From the NCBI RefSeq assembly GCF_031846585.1, contig NZ_JAVRHK010000003.1, forward strand, positions 124,001-188,000: 64,000 nucleotides of DNA, in the 5' to 3' direction. The notes beneath the pieces were generated by a model. That model saw nothing but the letters and a program-made list of their open reading frames with translations. It was not told the DNA's origin and ran no database searches. How positions within the stretch are numbered: the first letter of the stretch is position 1; each line of letters opens with the position of its first letter. Positions 7,641-16,239 of the stretch are shown piece by piece. The DNA comes from Autumnicola musiva. Lineage in GTDB: Bacteria; Bacteroidota; Bacteroidia; Flavobacteriales; Flavobacteriaceae. The position numbers and the translations under genes are program-made.

Positions 7641-9998
7641 CTAAAACATTCCACCGCCTCCGGCTTCATTGTTATCACGGTTTTTGCGTTTAAGGGCTCC
7701 GTTTTTTCCTCCTCCAAACCGGTAAGAAAATCCCACGTAAACAGTTTGTGTCTCGCCTTTAAATCTTCCACGCTGTGGGAAAGGTCTACCGTCTGTAAAT
7801 TGAAATTCCTGCGTGTTGAATATGTCGTTAAAATTCAGGCTAACTGTTGCTTTGTCTTCCAGGAAAGAGTAGCGGCCTCCAAGATTCATAAAATAAATAG
7901 GTTTCATCTTCATTTGCAGACTTTCATCTTTTCCGCGATAAAATCCGAATAGCTGGAAAGTTAGATCATCTGTAGCATTAAAAGAGTGACTTGTTCTGAA
8001 GTTAAATGTGGTATTATCGGTTTCCAGGTATTCAGTTCCCACTACTCCCTTCAGCTGTTGGCTGTATGCTTCAAAACTGGTGTTTGTGCTCCACCAGTCG
8101 GTGAATTTGTAGTTGGCTGAAAGCTCCAGGCCGTAGGAATTATTATCATCAAAATTATCATATTCAAGCAATAAAGAACCGGGATCCTGTGGATCCTCCA
8201 GTACTACCTGGTTAATTTCATCATTTATATTTCTGAAGAAAACACCTCCCGTTAAACTTCCCTTATTTATAAAATTCCGGGTATAATTAAACTCTACCGA
8301 ATTGGTGAACTGTGGTCTTAATTCAGGGTTTCCTGTAACGGTAAGCCTGGGACTACTAACTTCCCGTATAGGATTAACCTGTCCAAAGCCGGGACGGTCA
8401 ACACGCCTGCTATAGCTTAGCTGATAGGTGTTCTTTTCATCAGGGGTATGGCTTAAAAATCCTGAAGGATAAATGGTGAGGTAATCATCTTCAAAAACCA
8501 TTTCTCCGTTATAGATGGCATCTACCTGAAAGTTTTCCAGCCGGGCGCCAACCTGGTAAGACCATTTTTCATAATTCTGCCCGAATGTAGTATAGAATGA
8601 GTAAATATCGCGGTTGTATTGATAATCGGAATCCTGAAAATTGGCATTGGTGGTATTGTACGCATTATCGGTATCCAGAAGCCGGGCTTCCAGCCCCATT
8701 TCGAGCTTTGTCTTATCATTGAGGGGATTTACATAATCTACATTGGTAATAAGATTTTCCCTTTTCTCTTTAACCAGGTCTTCGTAAGCAGAATATCCTT
8801 CAGTATCACCTTCAAAACTGAAGAAGGAATTTTCATCTTCATCAAAATTATTATAATTTGCTTCTGCCTGAATAGTATGACCTTCTTTTTTAAATTTCCG
8901 GTCGTAAACAAAATTGTAAGTGGCATTCAGGTTATCAAAATTCATATCCAAGTTTTGGATTAAATTTTGTGCGGGATCATTTTCATAAATTACCCTTAAT
9001 GCGCCTTCAGGCCCACCCTCAAAATAATTCTGGTTTGTGTAGAACGAGAACGTGTTGTTATCATTCAAGTAGAAATCCACCCCAAGTTTATAAAGATAGG
9101 ATTCCCTCTTATTATCCATATTAAAAGCCTGTAGCAGGTCTTGTTCTGGTAACCAGATGCGGCCAAGATTTGATCTTGTGCCAAGATCGGTTCCAAAATT
9201 CCCGTAAAAATTTAGCTTTTCTTTCCTGTAATTCATGTCAAGGGAGCCGTTAAAACGGGCATGTTCCCCTACGGTAAGGCCGGTATTGAGATTCCCGTTA
9301 AAGCCGTCGTTGGCATTTTTGTGAAGTATGATATTGATAATCCCGCTCATGCCTTCGGGATTGTATTTTGCTGAAGGGTTAGTAATTAATTCTATGCTTT
9401 TAATAGAGGTGGAAGGAATTTGTTTGAGCAGCTGGGCAGGATCCATATTGGTAGGTTTTCCATCTATTAAAATCCGCACATTCGAATTGCCCCTCATAGC
9501 TATATTCCCATCCTGGTCCACATTGACTGATGGAATATTATTCATTATTTCTGAAGCGCTGGCCCCTGTGGTGGTAAGGTCTTTCCCTACGTTAATAACT
9601 TTGCGATCTATTCGCTGTTCTATAGTTGTTCGTTCGGCTACAACCATAACATCATCTAATTGTGCTACTTCAGGCTCTAGGGCGATAATTCCCAATTCCA
9701 GGCTTCTATTTTCCGGGGTTATTGTAATTTTTTTTATAAAGCTTTTATAGCCAATAAACTGAACTTTTAGCTGGTAGGCACCGTCATTAATTTTATTGAT
9801 TAAAAAGGTTCCGTCGTCTCCGGTGGTAATGCCGGTAATCAGTTTGCCTTCGGAATCATTAATAATTATAGTGGCGTAAGGAATAGGTTCGTGAAGTTCT
9901 GCATCTATAACCGCGCCGGAAATTTTTCCGGCGGGTTCATTAAATGCAAGACTAATACTTGAAATAAATAATGTAATGATTAAAAATAACTGTTTCAT
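7641..9998 (-). CDS. TonB-dependent-receptor-like outer membrane beta-barrel protein
   Basis: This 785-residue outer membrane protein has a Sec signal peptide (about 1-18, ending SLAFNEP). Next comes a carboxypeptidase-regulatory-like beta domain (about 23-105; GKISGAVIDAELHEPIPYATI), a plug domain (about 125-225; ASEIMNNIPSVNVDQDGNIAMRG, LIDGKP) and a long beta-barrel (about 235-765) with alternating aromatic strands. This is the OMP_b-brl_3 architecture common in Bacteroidota. It may transport or bind a ligand with TonB energy, but no substrate clue or partner SusD gene is adjacent. The C-terminus is Gly-rich (AGGGGMF), unusual for a barrel that normally ends on an aromatic strand. A TATCTTTT box on the minus strand (10030-10037) is a possible promoter. 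Confidence 0.85.
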   Translation of the reverse strand: MKQLFLIITLFISSISLAFNEPAGKISGAVIDAELHEPIPYATIIINDSEGKLITGITTGDDGTFLINKINDGAYQLKVQFIGYKSFIKKITITPENRSLELGIIALEPEVAQLDDVMVVAERTTIEQRIDRKVINVGKDLTTTGASASEIMNNIPSVNVDQDGNIAMRGNSNVRILIDGKPTNMDPAQLLKQIPSTSIKSIELITNPSAKYNPEGMSGIINIILHKNANDGFNGNLNTGLTVGEHARFNGSLDMNYRKEKLNFYGNFGTDLGTRSNLGRIWLPEQDLLQAFNMDNKRESYLYKLGVDFYLNDNNTFSFYTNQNYFEGGPEGALRVIYENDPAQNLIQNLDMNFDNLNATYNFVYDRKFKKEGHTIQAEANYNNFDEDENSFFSFEGDTEGYSAYEDLVKEKRENLITNVDYVNPLNDKTKLEMGLEARLLDTDNAYNTTNANFQDSDYQYNRDIYSFYTTFGQNYEKWSYQVGARLENFQVDAIYNGEMVFEDDYLTIYPSGFLSHTPDEKNTYQLSYSRRVDRPGFGQVNPIREVSSPRLTVTGNPELRPQFTNSVEFNYTRNFINKGSLTGGVFFRNINDEINQVVLEDPQDPGSLLLEYDNFDDNNSYGLELSANYKFTDWWSTNTSFEAYSQQLKGVVGTEYLETDNTTFNFRTSHSFNATDDLTFQLFGFYRGKDESLQMKMKPIYFMNLGGRYSFLEDKATVSLNFNDIFNTQEFQFTDGRPFPQRGRFKGETQTVYVGFSYRFGGGKNGALKRKNRDNNEAGGGGMF

Positions 9999-10296
9999 TT
10001 TTTGACTGATTTGATGGTCATTATGTTTAAAAAGATACTTTGTAATGCATAATAGATAAGCGTGATGATATGCAAAAAAGAACCTTCTCTACTATAAAGA
10101 CGATTGAAAAAATAAAATGTTACACAAAAAAGAAAAAATGCCTGCATTTCTAAAAAGATCTGCAGGCCTTGCAGAATTACCTTCTTAACACTAACCATCA
10201 CAAGAGTTTATAGATAAGTCTGCAGAACCGGTTCTATTATAAAGACTTTATAATTTCAAATTTGTTACACTAGCAGAGAAGTTCTAAATTAGTATT
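9999..10296. other. 298-bp divergent intergenic region
   Basis: This region lies between the divergent receptor and CoA-binding genes. A minus-strand box TATCTTTT at 10030-10037 could be the -7 element for the receptor. A 68-codon minus-strand frame (10201-9995) overlaps the receptor start by ATGA but looks like AT-rich chance coding. I see no RNA structure. Confidence 0.4.
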
Positions 10297-10659
10297 ATGA
10301 AGAAGAAAACATTAGTGATAGGGGCATCAACAAATCCTGCAAGATATTCTTTTAAGGCTATAAATCGCCTGGTTTCCCATGGTCAACCCACGGTGGCCAT
10401 AGGATTAAGAAATGGGGATGTAGCCGGTGTACAAATTGAAAAAGAAATGCTGCCATTTGAAGAAATAGATACTATTACTTTATATATTAACCCTAAAAGG
10501 CAGCCGGAATATTATGATTATATGCTTTCTCTGAAGCCAAACCGGGTGATTTTTAATCCCGGCACTGAAAATCCCGAATTGTACAAACTCTTGCAACAGC
10601 AAAATATTGAAGTTGAAGCAGCCTGTACTCTAATTATGCTTGGTACGAATCAATACTAA
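10297..10659 (+). CDS. CoA-binding domain protein (YccU-like)
   Basis: This 120-residue Rossmann-fold protein is of the stand-alone CoA-binding family (YccU-like). The nucleotide-binding start is KTLVIGASTNPARYSFKAI (residues 4-22), with the second half VIFNPGTENPEL and EVEAACTLIML matching the family's late strands, including the conserved Cys near the C-terminus. Such proteins bind CoA or related nucleotides in the cytoplasm, but their function is unresolved. Length matches the family. Its last ten codons overlap the 3' end of the converging symporter gene by 30 bp. No Shine-Dalgarno sequence is visible before the ATG, as is usual in this phylum. Confidence 0.82.
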   Translation: MKKKTLVIGASTNPARYSFKAINRLVSHGQPTVAIGLRNGDVAGVQIEKEMLPFEEIDTITLYINPKRQPEYYDYMLSLKPNRVIFNPGTENPELYKLLQQQNIEVEAACTLIMLGTNQY

Positions 10660-12075
10660 TCCTAAAAAGGTAAGCACGCCGTTCAGGATTAGGATAAAAA
10701 ATCCAAATTCAAACCCAAACCATGCCAGGCTGTTGATACTTATAATATAGGAAAGTATAGGGGAGAGAATGGCTATTAATGGCACTAATTTATCTTTTAC
10801 CTGCCAATTCGTAAAAAGGCCGTACGTATAGAGCCCAAGTAAAGGCCCGTAGGTGTAGCCGGCAAATTCAAAGAGTTTGTTGATTACACTTTTATCGGCA
10901 ATGGCATACTTAAAAATTAGCATTACCGCAATGAGTAACAGGGAAATTCCAATATGGATCATTTTCCTGATTTTGACCTGCTTTTCTTCGGAATATTTCT
11001 TTTCAATATCCAAAATATCAATGCTGAAGGAAGTGGTAAGTGCAGTTAATGCACTGTCAGCACTGGAATAAGCGGCGGCAATAAGACCCAGTGTGAAAAA
11101 TATAGCTACTCCTATTCCCAAATCGCCGCTGGTTGCAATCGCCGGAAAAAGATCATCCCGTGTCTCAGTGATTCCGTTTAAATCGGCATAATTTGTTAGC
11201 AAAACTCCCAGGGCAAGAAAAAAGAAATTTACAACAGTGAGCACTATGGTAAACCAGAACATGTTTTTTTTGGCATCCTTCAAGGTTCTGCAGGTAAGGT
11301 TTTTTTGCATCATATCCTGGTCTAATCCTGTCATCACTATAGCGATAAATGCACCAGAAATAAACTGTTTCCAGAAATAATCCCTGCTTTTCCAATCTTC
11401 AAAATAGAACATTTTAGACATATCACTTTCAGCCAGATAATCCATAATATTTCCTGCGGAAAAGCCTAATTCTTCAGAAAGAAATACAATAGTAATCCCC
11501 AGGGCCAGCAGCATAAATAAAGTTTGCAGCGTATCTGTCCAGACAATGGTATTAATTCCACTTTTAAAGGTATAAAGCCAGATGAGCAGGATAGTAATGG
11601 ATACGGTTGCATAAAAAGGGACACCCATAGAATCAAAAACCACGAGCTGCAAAACATTGGCTACTAAAAAAAGCCGAAAACTGGAACCCACCACCCGGGA
11701 GAGCAGAAAAAAGGACGCACCAGTTTTATAGGAATATTTTCCGAACCTGTTTTCAAGATAAGAGTAAATAGAAGTAAGGTTTAGACGGTAGTATAGCGGG
11801 AGGAGAACGAGTCCGATTACCGCATATCCCAAAGTATAACCCAGTACCACCTGAAAATAGCTGAAGCCCTGGGTTTCTACCGTACCGGGAATGGAAATAA
11901 AAGTAACCCCGCTAAGCGAAGCACCAATCATCCCAAATGCTACCAGGTACCAGGGAGACTGGCGATTTGCTTTAAAAAATTCAGCATTGCTGCCGCCGCG
12001 GCTGGTCAGGTATGAAATTAAAATTAAAACGCCGAAGTACCCGGCAATAAGAAGCAAAATCTGGTACGGCTGCAT
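10630..12075 (-). CDS. sodium:solute symporter family transporter
   Basis: This 481-residue polytopic membrane protein has about 13 hydrophobic segments and belongs to the SSS family (Na+-coupled uptake). TM1 begins near residue 5. The family-typical unwound-helix sequence GMIGASLSGVTFISIPG (about 48-64) and the later SSADSALTALTTSFSIDIL (about 330-350) are both present, the latter matching the Na+-binding TM8 region. The substrate cannot be predicted; Bacteroidota relatives are annotated for sugars, sialic acid or carboxylates. It is transcribed alone, and its 3' end overlaps the CoA-binding gene on the other strand. Confidence 0.85.
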   Translation of the reverse strand: MQPYQILLLIAGYFGVLILISYLTSRGGSNAEFFKANRQSPWYLVAFGMIGASLSGVTFISIPGTVETQGFSYFQVVLGYTLGYAVIGLVLLPLYYRLNLTSIYSYLENRFGKYSYKTGASFFLLSRVVGSSFRLFLVANVLQLVVFDSMGVPFYATVSITILLIWLYTFKSGINTIVWTDTLQTLFMLLALGITIVFLSEELGFSAGNIMDYLAESDMSKMFYFEDWKSRDYFWKQFISGAFIAIVMTGLDQDMMQKNLTCRTLKDAKKNMFWFTIVLTVVNFFFLALGVLLTNYADLNGITETRDDLFPAIATSGDLGIGVAIFFTLGLIAAAYSSADSALTALTTSFSIDILDIEKKYSEEKQVKIRKMIHIGISLLLIAVMLIFKYAIADKSVINKLFEFAGYTYGPLLGLYTYGLFTNWQVKDKLVPLIAILSPILSYIISINSLAWFGFEFGFFILILNGVLTFLGLVLIRTKHN

Positions 12076-12197
12076 GAAATAGTGATTAGACGGCGAATTT
12101 ACAAATTTAGTGCTAGTTCAGGAAGGAAGAAAATGGAGATAAAGGGTAATTAAAGGAATGATTAAAGCAGAGAACTTAAAATTGAGTAAATTGCGCT

Positions 12198-12815
12198 ATG
12201 GATTTTTCTTCAAAATTACTGGAACAGGCGGTAGATGAAATGTCTCAGCTTCCCGGAATAGGAAAAAGAACGGCTTTACGCCTGGTACTGCACCTTCTAA
12301 AGCAGCCGGAATCACAAACTGAACAATTGGCAGCTGCCCTTAAAAAATTAAGAACAGAGATTAAACTTTGCAGTAATTGTTTTAATATAAGTGATACCGA
12401 ACTTTGTGAAATTTGTTCGAATCCGGGTCGCGTGAGTGAAACTGTATGTGTGGTGGAAGATATAAGAGATGTAATGGCAATTGAGAATACCGGGCAATAC
12501 CGGGGCCACTATCACGTGTTGGGCGGAAAAATAAGTCCTATGGATGGTATTGGACCATCTCAACTCACCATAAAGCCTTTAATCGAAAAAATAAAAGCGG
12601 GCAAAGTTGAGGAAATTATTTTTGCACTTAGTAGTACGCTGGAAGGTGATACTACTAATTTCTACATTTTCAAACAACTGGAGGGAACAGCTGTAAAAAC
12701 TTCTACAATTGCCCGGGGAATTTCGGTAGGGGATGAATTAGAATATGCTGATGAGGTAACTCTGGGAAGGAGCATAACCAATCGTGTACCTTTTGAAAGT
12801 TCTCTGAAGAGTTAG
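12198..12815 (+). CDS. recR: recombination mediator protein RecR
   Basis: RecR (205 residues) works with RecO and RecF to load RecA onto SSB-coated single-stranded DNA at gaps. The order is complete: an N-terminal helix-hairpin-helix with LPGIGKRTA (18-26), a four-cysteine zinc site (Cys58, Cys61, Cys70, Cys73), a TOPRIM domain from about 80 (VCVVEDIRDVMAIE) and the Walker-like C-terminal part with GDELEYADEVTLGRS. Length matches the family (about 200). The ATG at 12198 starts directly at the conserved DFSSKLLEQAVDEM. The gene diverges from the symporter and is followed by 227 bp without a gene. Confidence 0.95.
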   Translation: MDFSSKLLEQAVDEMSQLPGIGKRTALRLVLHLLKQPESQTEQLAAALKKLRTEIKLCSNCFNISDTELCEICSNPGRVSETVCVVEDIRDVMAIENTGQYRGHYHVLGGKISPMDGIGPSQLTIKPLIEKIKAGKVEEIIFALSSTLEGDTTNFYIFKQLEGTAVKTSTIARGISVGDELEYADEVTLGRSITNRVPFESSLKS

Positions 12816-12977
12816 GCTGGCGTACTATGATGGGATTTAAAAAGTCTCTTTTGATCCTTAAAAACATGTAATTCTTTTTAGATTCAGCTGTTGAAATTGT
12901 AATTTTACTGAGGCTAAAATATTCCTTTCTGAAAATAAGAATTTCATCAGAAACCAATTTTATTGATTTTTTAATAT

Positions 12978-13005
12978 TTGTGATAGCTTATATTTATTAA
13001 ATTCG
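12978..13005 (+). promoter_or_regulatory. possible promoter of the acyltransferase gene
   Basis: TTG (12978-12980) and TAAATTCG (12998-13005) are spaced by 17 bases. The -7 element differs from TAnnTTTG at one base. The gene starts 37 bases downstream. Confidence 0.4.
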
Positions 13006-13042
13006 CAAACGATTTAAACTAAAACATCTTTTAATTATATAT

Positions 13043-14380
13043 ATGGCAAAATTTGAACTGAAGCTACCTAAAATGGGAGAAAGTGTTGCTGAAGCAACAA
13101 TCACGAGCTGGTTAAAAGAAGTGGGAGACACTATAGAGGCTGATGAGCCGGTTCTTGAAATTGCTACAGACAAAGTAGACAGTGAAGTGCCAAGTGAAGT
13201 AGATGGTAAACTTTTAGAGAAGCTTTTTGAAGCCGATGATGTTGTACAGGTAGGGCAAATAATTGCAATAATTGAAACAGAAGCAGAAATTGATAATGAT
13301 GATTCCTTTGATCTTGAAGAAGATACAGAAGAGGAAGAGGATCTTGTAAATAATTTGGAAGCAAGAGTTGAAAATGCTCAAAATACAGCTTCGGGAGAGG
13401 ATTATTCAGGTTCTTCCCGCTTTTACTCCCCGCTGGTAAAAAATATTGCTAAAGAAGAAAACATCAGCCTGAAGGAATTGGAAGAACTTGAGGGAACTGG
13501 AAAGGATGGCCGCGTCACCAAAAAAGATATTCTTGGTTATTTAGAAAACAGGGGGGAACAAGGTTCAACATCAATTTCAGAAAAATCAAAACAGGAACCT
13601 CAAGGAGAAAAGATTGAAACTTCCCGACTGGAGTCTGCGGTGGCAAAACAGGAAACTCCAGTGCATTCTGGTGAAGATGAAGTTATAGAAATGAGCCGTA
13701 TGGGGAAAATGATAGCCCATCATATGGTGGAAAGCGTCCAAAAGTCGGCTCATGTGCAGTCTTTTATTGAAGTAGACGTTACCAATATTTGGAACTGGAG
13801 AAATAAACATAAGGCTGATTTTCAAAAAAGAGAAGGAGAAAAATTAACCTTTACCCCAATTTTTATGGAAGCTGTGGCGAAAGCTATCAGGGATTTTCCA
13901 ATGATTAATATTTCGCTGGATGGAGATAAGGTGATTAAGAAGAAGAATATTAACCTGGGAATGGCCGCTGCACTTCCTGATGGAAACCTTATCGTTCCGG
14001 TAATTAGAAATGCCGACAGATTAAATTTAGTTGGAATGGCGAAGGCAGTGAATGATCTTGCGGCGCGTGCACGCCAGAATAAACTAAAACCAGATGAAAT
14101 CCAGGGAGGAACTTATACAGTAACTAATGTAGGTACCTTTGGAAGTATAATGGGAACCCCAATTATAAATCAGCCGCAGGTAGGTATCCTGGCATTGGGA
14201 GCCATAAGAAAGATTCCTGCAGTAATAGAAACCCCGGAAGGAGATCTAATAGGGATTCGTCATAAAATGTTCCTCTCACACAGTTATGATCATAGGGTGG
14301 TGAACGGAGCGTTGGGTGGACAGTTTGTTCAACGTGTTGCCCAATATCTTGAAGATTTTGATAAAGACAGGGAAATTTAA
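13043..14380 (+). CDS. 2-oxo acid dehydrogenase complex E2 (dihydrolipoamide acyltransferase)
   Basis: This 445-residue E2 core protein passes acyl groups from lipoyl-lysine to CoA. Domains in order: a lipoyl domain 3-78 with the lipoylated Lys44 (IATDKVDSE); an acidic linker; the peripheral subunit-binding domain 127-165 (SPLVKNIAKEENISL, GTGKDGRVTKKDIL); a second linker; and the catalytic domain from about 215. At the active site the usual His-x-x-x-Asp-Gly reads His417-Arg-Val-Val-Asn421-Gly (codon AAC), so the general-base Asp is Asn. His is retained. The order and the single lipoyl domain resemble the branched-chain or general E2 of flavobacteria rather than PDH E2. No E1 or E3 gene is adjacent. 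A terminator follows. Confidence 0.9.
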   Translation: MAKFELKLPKMGESVAEATITSWLKEVGDTIEADEPVLEIATDKVDSEVPSEVDGKLLEKLFEADDVVQVGQIIAIIETEAEIDNDDSFDLEEDTEEEEDLVNNLEARVENAQNTASGEDYSGSSRFYSPLVKNIAKEENISLKELEELEGTGKDGRVTKKDILGYLENRGEQGSTSISEKSKQEPQGEKIETSRLESAVAKQETPVHSGEDEVIEMSRMGKMIAHHMVESVQKSAHVQSFIEVDVTNIWNWRNKHKADFQKREGEKLTFTPIFMEAVAKAIRDFPMINISLDGDKVIKKKNINLGMAAALPDGNLIVPVIRNADRLNLVGMAKAVNDLAARARQNKLKPDEIQGGTYTVTNVGTFGSIMGTPIINQPQVGILALGAIRKIPAVIETPEGDLIGIRHKMFLSHSYDHRVVNGALGGQFVQRVAQYLEDFDKDREI

Positions 14381-14398
14381 ATTCGATTAAAAAATATG

Positions 14399-14430
14399 AA
14401 AAGCCGCGGATAACTTCTGCGGCTTTTTTT
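14399..14430 (+). terminator. intrinsic terminator after the E2 gene
   Basis: AAAAGCCGC and GCGGCTTTT pair around GGATAACTTCT, and a T run follows. Confidence 0.85.
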
Positions 14431-14537
14431 ATTAGTCTCTGCTACTTACTGTTGATTTACCCCGGTATTTGAAGTTCTTAAAAACCTATAAAGTTTGATT
14501 ATTTGATGTTAAAATTCTGTTTTTTAACGACTTAAGA

Positions 14538-14564
14538 TTGAGTGTAGTTTGTATCTTAAATTCG
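14538..14564 (+). promoter_or_regulatory. possible promoter of the fasciclin gene
   Basis: TTG (14538-14540) and TAAATTCG (14557-14564) are spaced by 16 bases. The same TAAATTCG box occurs before the E2 gene at 12998. Support is moderate at best because the spacing is short. Confidence 0.35.
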
Positions 14565-14637
14565 AATCCCGAACTAATTCATTATTACAAAAAAGCGGGA
14601 AGGAAAAGAAAAACTTTTAACTTAAAACCAAACAAAA

Positions 14638-15279
14638 ATGAAAACTATTTCTTTAAAATCTATCTTAATGGCATTCGTAACTATTCTTGCAACATCCTTT
14701 TATGGGTGTGGGGGATCTTCCGGTACGGGTTCTGGAAGTATGTCTGGTAATAATCAGGGCAGAACCACAAATACGCAGGGGGAATTACCTTATGCTGCCA
14801 CAGATATGGATTATGAAAACCTGTTCGGGAACGTAGATTCAGAAGATTATGACCTAATGACCTTAGCTGGAATGGATCAAAACCTATCTACTTTTGCAGC
14901 ATTGGCTAAAATGGCAAATATGGATACCAAATTAGATTTTACCGGCCCAGTAACTATGTTTATACCAACAAATGAGGCTTTTCAAAATATGCCTCTGGAG
15001 GAGTTCAATATGTTAACTGATCCTAATAATAAGGCGCAACTGGCAAGATTTCTTCAGCGACATATTTTACCAAGTAAGGTTAACGCTATAGATTTTGACA
15101 GTTCACAGGCGATAGAGACTGCTTCAGAAGAAGAAATTACTATAGATACCGAAATGAACGGAAATGTAATTTATATAGGAGGAGCACAGGTGGTAAAATC
15201 AGATATTGATGCTTCAAATGGAGTAATCCATGTAGTAAACTCAATAATTGAACCTACCACAGATGTTTTTACTGATTAA
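14638..15279 (+). CDS. fasciclin (FAS1) domain lipoprotein
   Basis: This 213-residue envelope lipoprotein has a signal followed by the lipobox-like FYGC (Cys24). A Gly/Ser-rich, low-complexity tether (about 25-55) and then one FAS1 domain (about 75-210) follow. The FAS1 hallmarks are the H1-like TMFIPTNEAFQNMP near residue 104-117, LARFLQRHILPSKV in the middle, and the H2-like NGVIHVVNSIIEPT at the end. FAS1 domains mediate adhesion or ligand binding at cell surfaces; bacterial roles are poorly defined. The leader before the ATG is about 70 nt. A strong terminator follows. The family call is secure; the function is not. Confidence 0.88.
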   Translation: MKTISLKSILMAFVTILATSFYGCGGSSGTGSGSMSGNNQGRTTNTQGELPYAATDMDYENLFGNVDSEDYDLMTLAGMDQNLSTFAALAKMANMDTKLDFTGPVTMFIPTNEAFQNMPLEEFNMLTDPNNKAQLARFLQRHILPSKVNAIDFDSSQAIETASEEEITIDTEMNGNVIYIGGAQVVKSDIDASNGVIHVVNSIIEPTTDVFTD

Positions 15280-15313
15280 TTTTTTTGAAATTAAATCAAT
15301 CTGGCAAAAAAGA

Positions 15314-15349
15314 GAAAGCCGTGGAAAATTTTCCATGGCTTTCGCTTTT
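15314..15349 (+). terminator. intrinsic terminator after the fasciclin gene
   Basis: GAAAGCCGTGGAAAA pairs with TTTTCCATGGCTTTC with one G-T type mismatch, followed by GCTTTT. Confidence 0.8.
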
Positions 15350-15400
15350 AAGGTTTTTAGTAATAGATTTTGAATAAAAATCTCTTGCAGTGATTTTTAG

Positions 15401-15408
15401 TATCTTTG
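15401..15408 (+). promoter_or_regulatory. -7 promoter box of the exonuclease gene (TATCTTTG)
   Basis: TATCTTTG matches TAnnTTTG exactly. It ends 14 bases before the ATG at 15423 and lies downstream of an alternative in-frame GTG at 15390. The transcript would therefore begin after that GTG, which supports the later start. No well-spaced -33 TTG is seen. Confidence 0.6.
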
Positions 15409-15422
15409 AAAAAATTTTTTTC

Positions 15423-16199
15423 ATGGAATTAGAACTTACCAAACCTATCTGTTTTTTCGACCTGGAAACAACCGGGACTAATCTGGTAAAAGACAGGATT
15501 GTGGAAATTGCCATTTTAAAGGTGTATCCTAATGGAAATAAAGAAAGCAGGAGCTGGCTGGTAAATCCTGAAATGGATATTCCCGGGGAGGTGGTGGCCA
15601 TTCATGGGATTTCCAATGAAAAAATAGCCAATGAACCTACCTTTAAAGAACTGGCCAATCAAATATATGAGATGATAAAGGGCTGCGATCTGGGAGGATA
15701 TAATTCCAACAGATTTGATATTCCCATGCTTGCCGAAGAAATGATGCGTGTGGGAGTGGATTTTGAAATGAAGAATATGTATGCTGTAGACGTGCAAACC
15801 ATCTTTCATAAAAAGGAGCAGCGTACGCTTTCTGCCGCTTATAAGTTTTACTGCGGAAAGAACCTTGAAGATGCACATACTGCTGAAGCAGATACTAATG
15901 CAACCTATGAAGTGCTTAAATCTCAGCTGGATAAATATGATGATCTTACCAATGAGATAAAATGGCTTTCCGGCTATAGTGCAAGGAGAAGGTTTGCTGA
16001 TTTTGCCGGATTTATCTGTTACGACAAAAAAGGGCGTGAAATTTTCTCATTCGGAAAGTACAAAGGTAAATTAGTTGAAAAAGTACTGGAGGAAGAACCC
16101 GGCTATTTTGGCTGGATTCAAAATGCTGATTTTCCGTTATACACCAAAAAAATCCTTACCGCCATAAAGTTGCGAAAGCTCAATAATAAATTATCCTGA
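15423..16199 (+). CDS. DEDDh 3'-5' exonuclease (DNA polymerase III epsilon / ExoX-like)
   Basis: This 258-residue exonuclease has an RNase-T/epsilon fold. Exo I is FFDLETTG with Asp13 and Glu15, the Exo II region is NSNRFDIPMLAEEM, and Exo III is the His...Asp pair in DAHTAEADTNAT. It should remove 3' nucleotides using two metal ions. The C-terminus carries a second small module with FSFGKYKGKLVEKV and YFGWIQNADFP, resembling the C-terminal domain of exodeoxyribonuclease X-type proteins; the GKYK motif also occurs in the DUF3820 protein at 52074-52307. I chose ATG 15423 because the promoter box lies between it and the upstream GTG. It might serve in repair or proofreading; which is not clear. 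Confidence 0.87.
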   Translation: MELELTKPICFFDLETTGTNLVKDRIVEIAILKVYPNGNKESRSWLVNPEMDIPGEVVAIHGISNEKIANEPTFKELANQIYEMIKGCDLGGYNSNRFDIPMLAEEMMRVGVDFEMKNMYAVDVQTIFHKKEQRTLSAAYKFYCGKNLEDAHTAEADTNATYEVLKSQLDKYDDLTNEIKWLSGYSARRRFADFAGFICYDKKGREIFSFGKYKGKLVEKVLEEEPGYFGWIQNADFPLYTKKILTAIKLRKLNNKLS

Positions 16200-16239
16200 T
16201 AATCCCCATTATTCTGTTATTGATTTAACCTGATTTTAT

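Noticed and set aside
9995..10201. 68-codon minus-strand frame overlapping the receptor start (ATGA)
   Set aside because: AT-rich, no family resemblance, and a possible receptor promoter box lies inside it; more likely leader DNA than a gene.
12703..12957. 84-codon minus-strand frame after recR
   Set aside because: It overlaps the end of recR antisense and has no recognisable domain or signal; it is treated as chance.
14550..14575. TTCGAATCCCG resembling a tRNA T-loop
   Set aside because: No acceptor, D or anticodon stems can be drawn around it.
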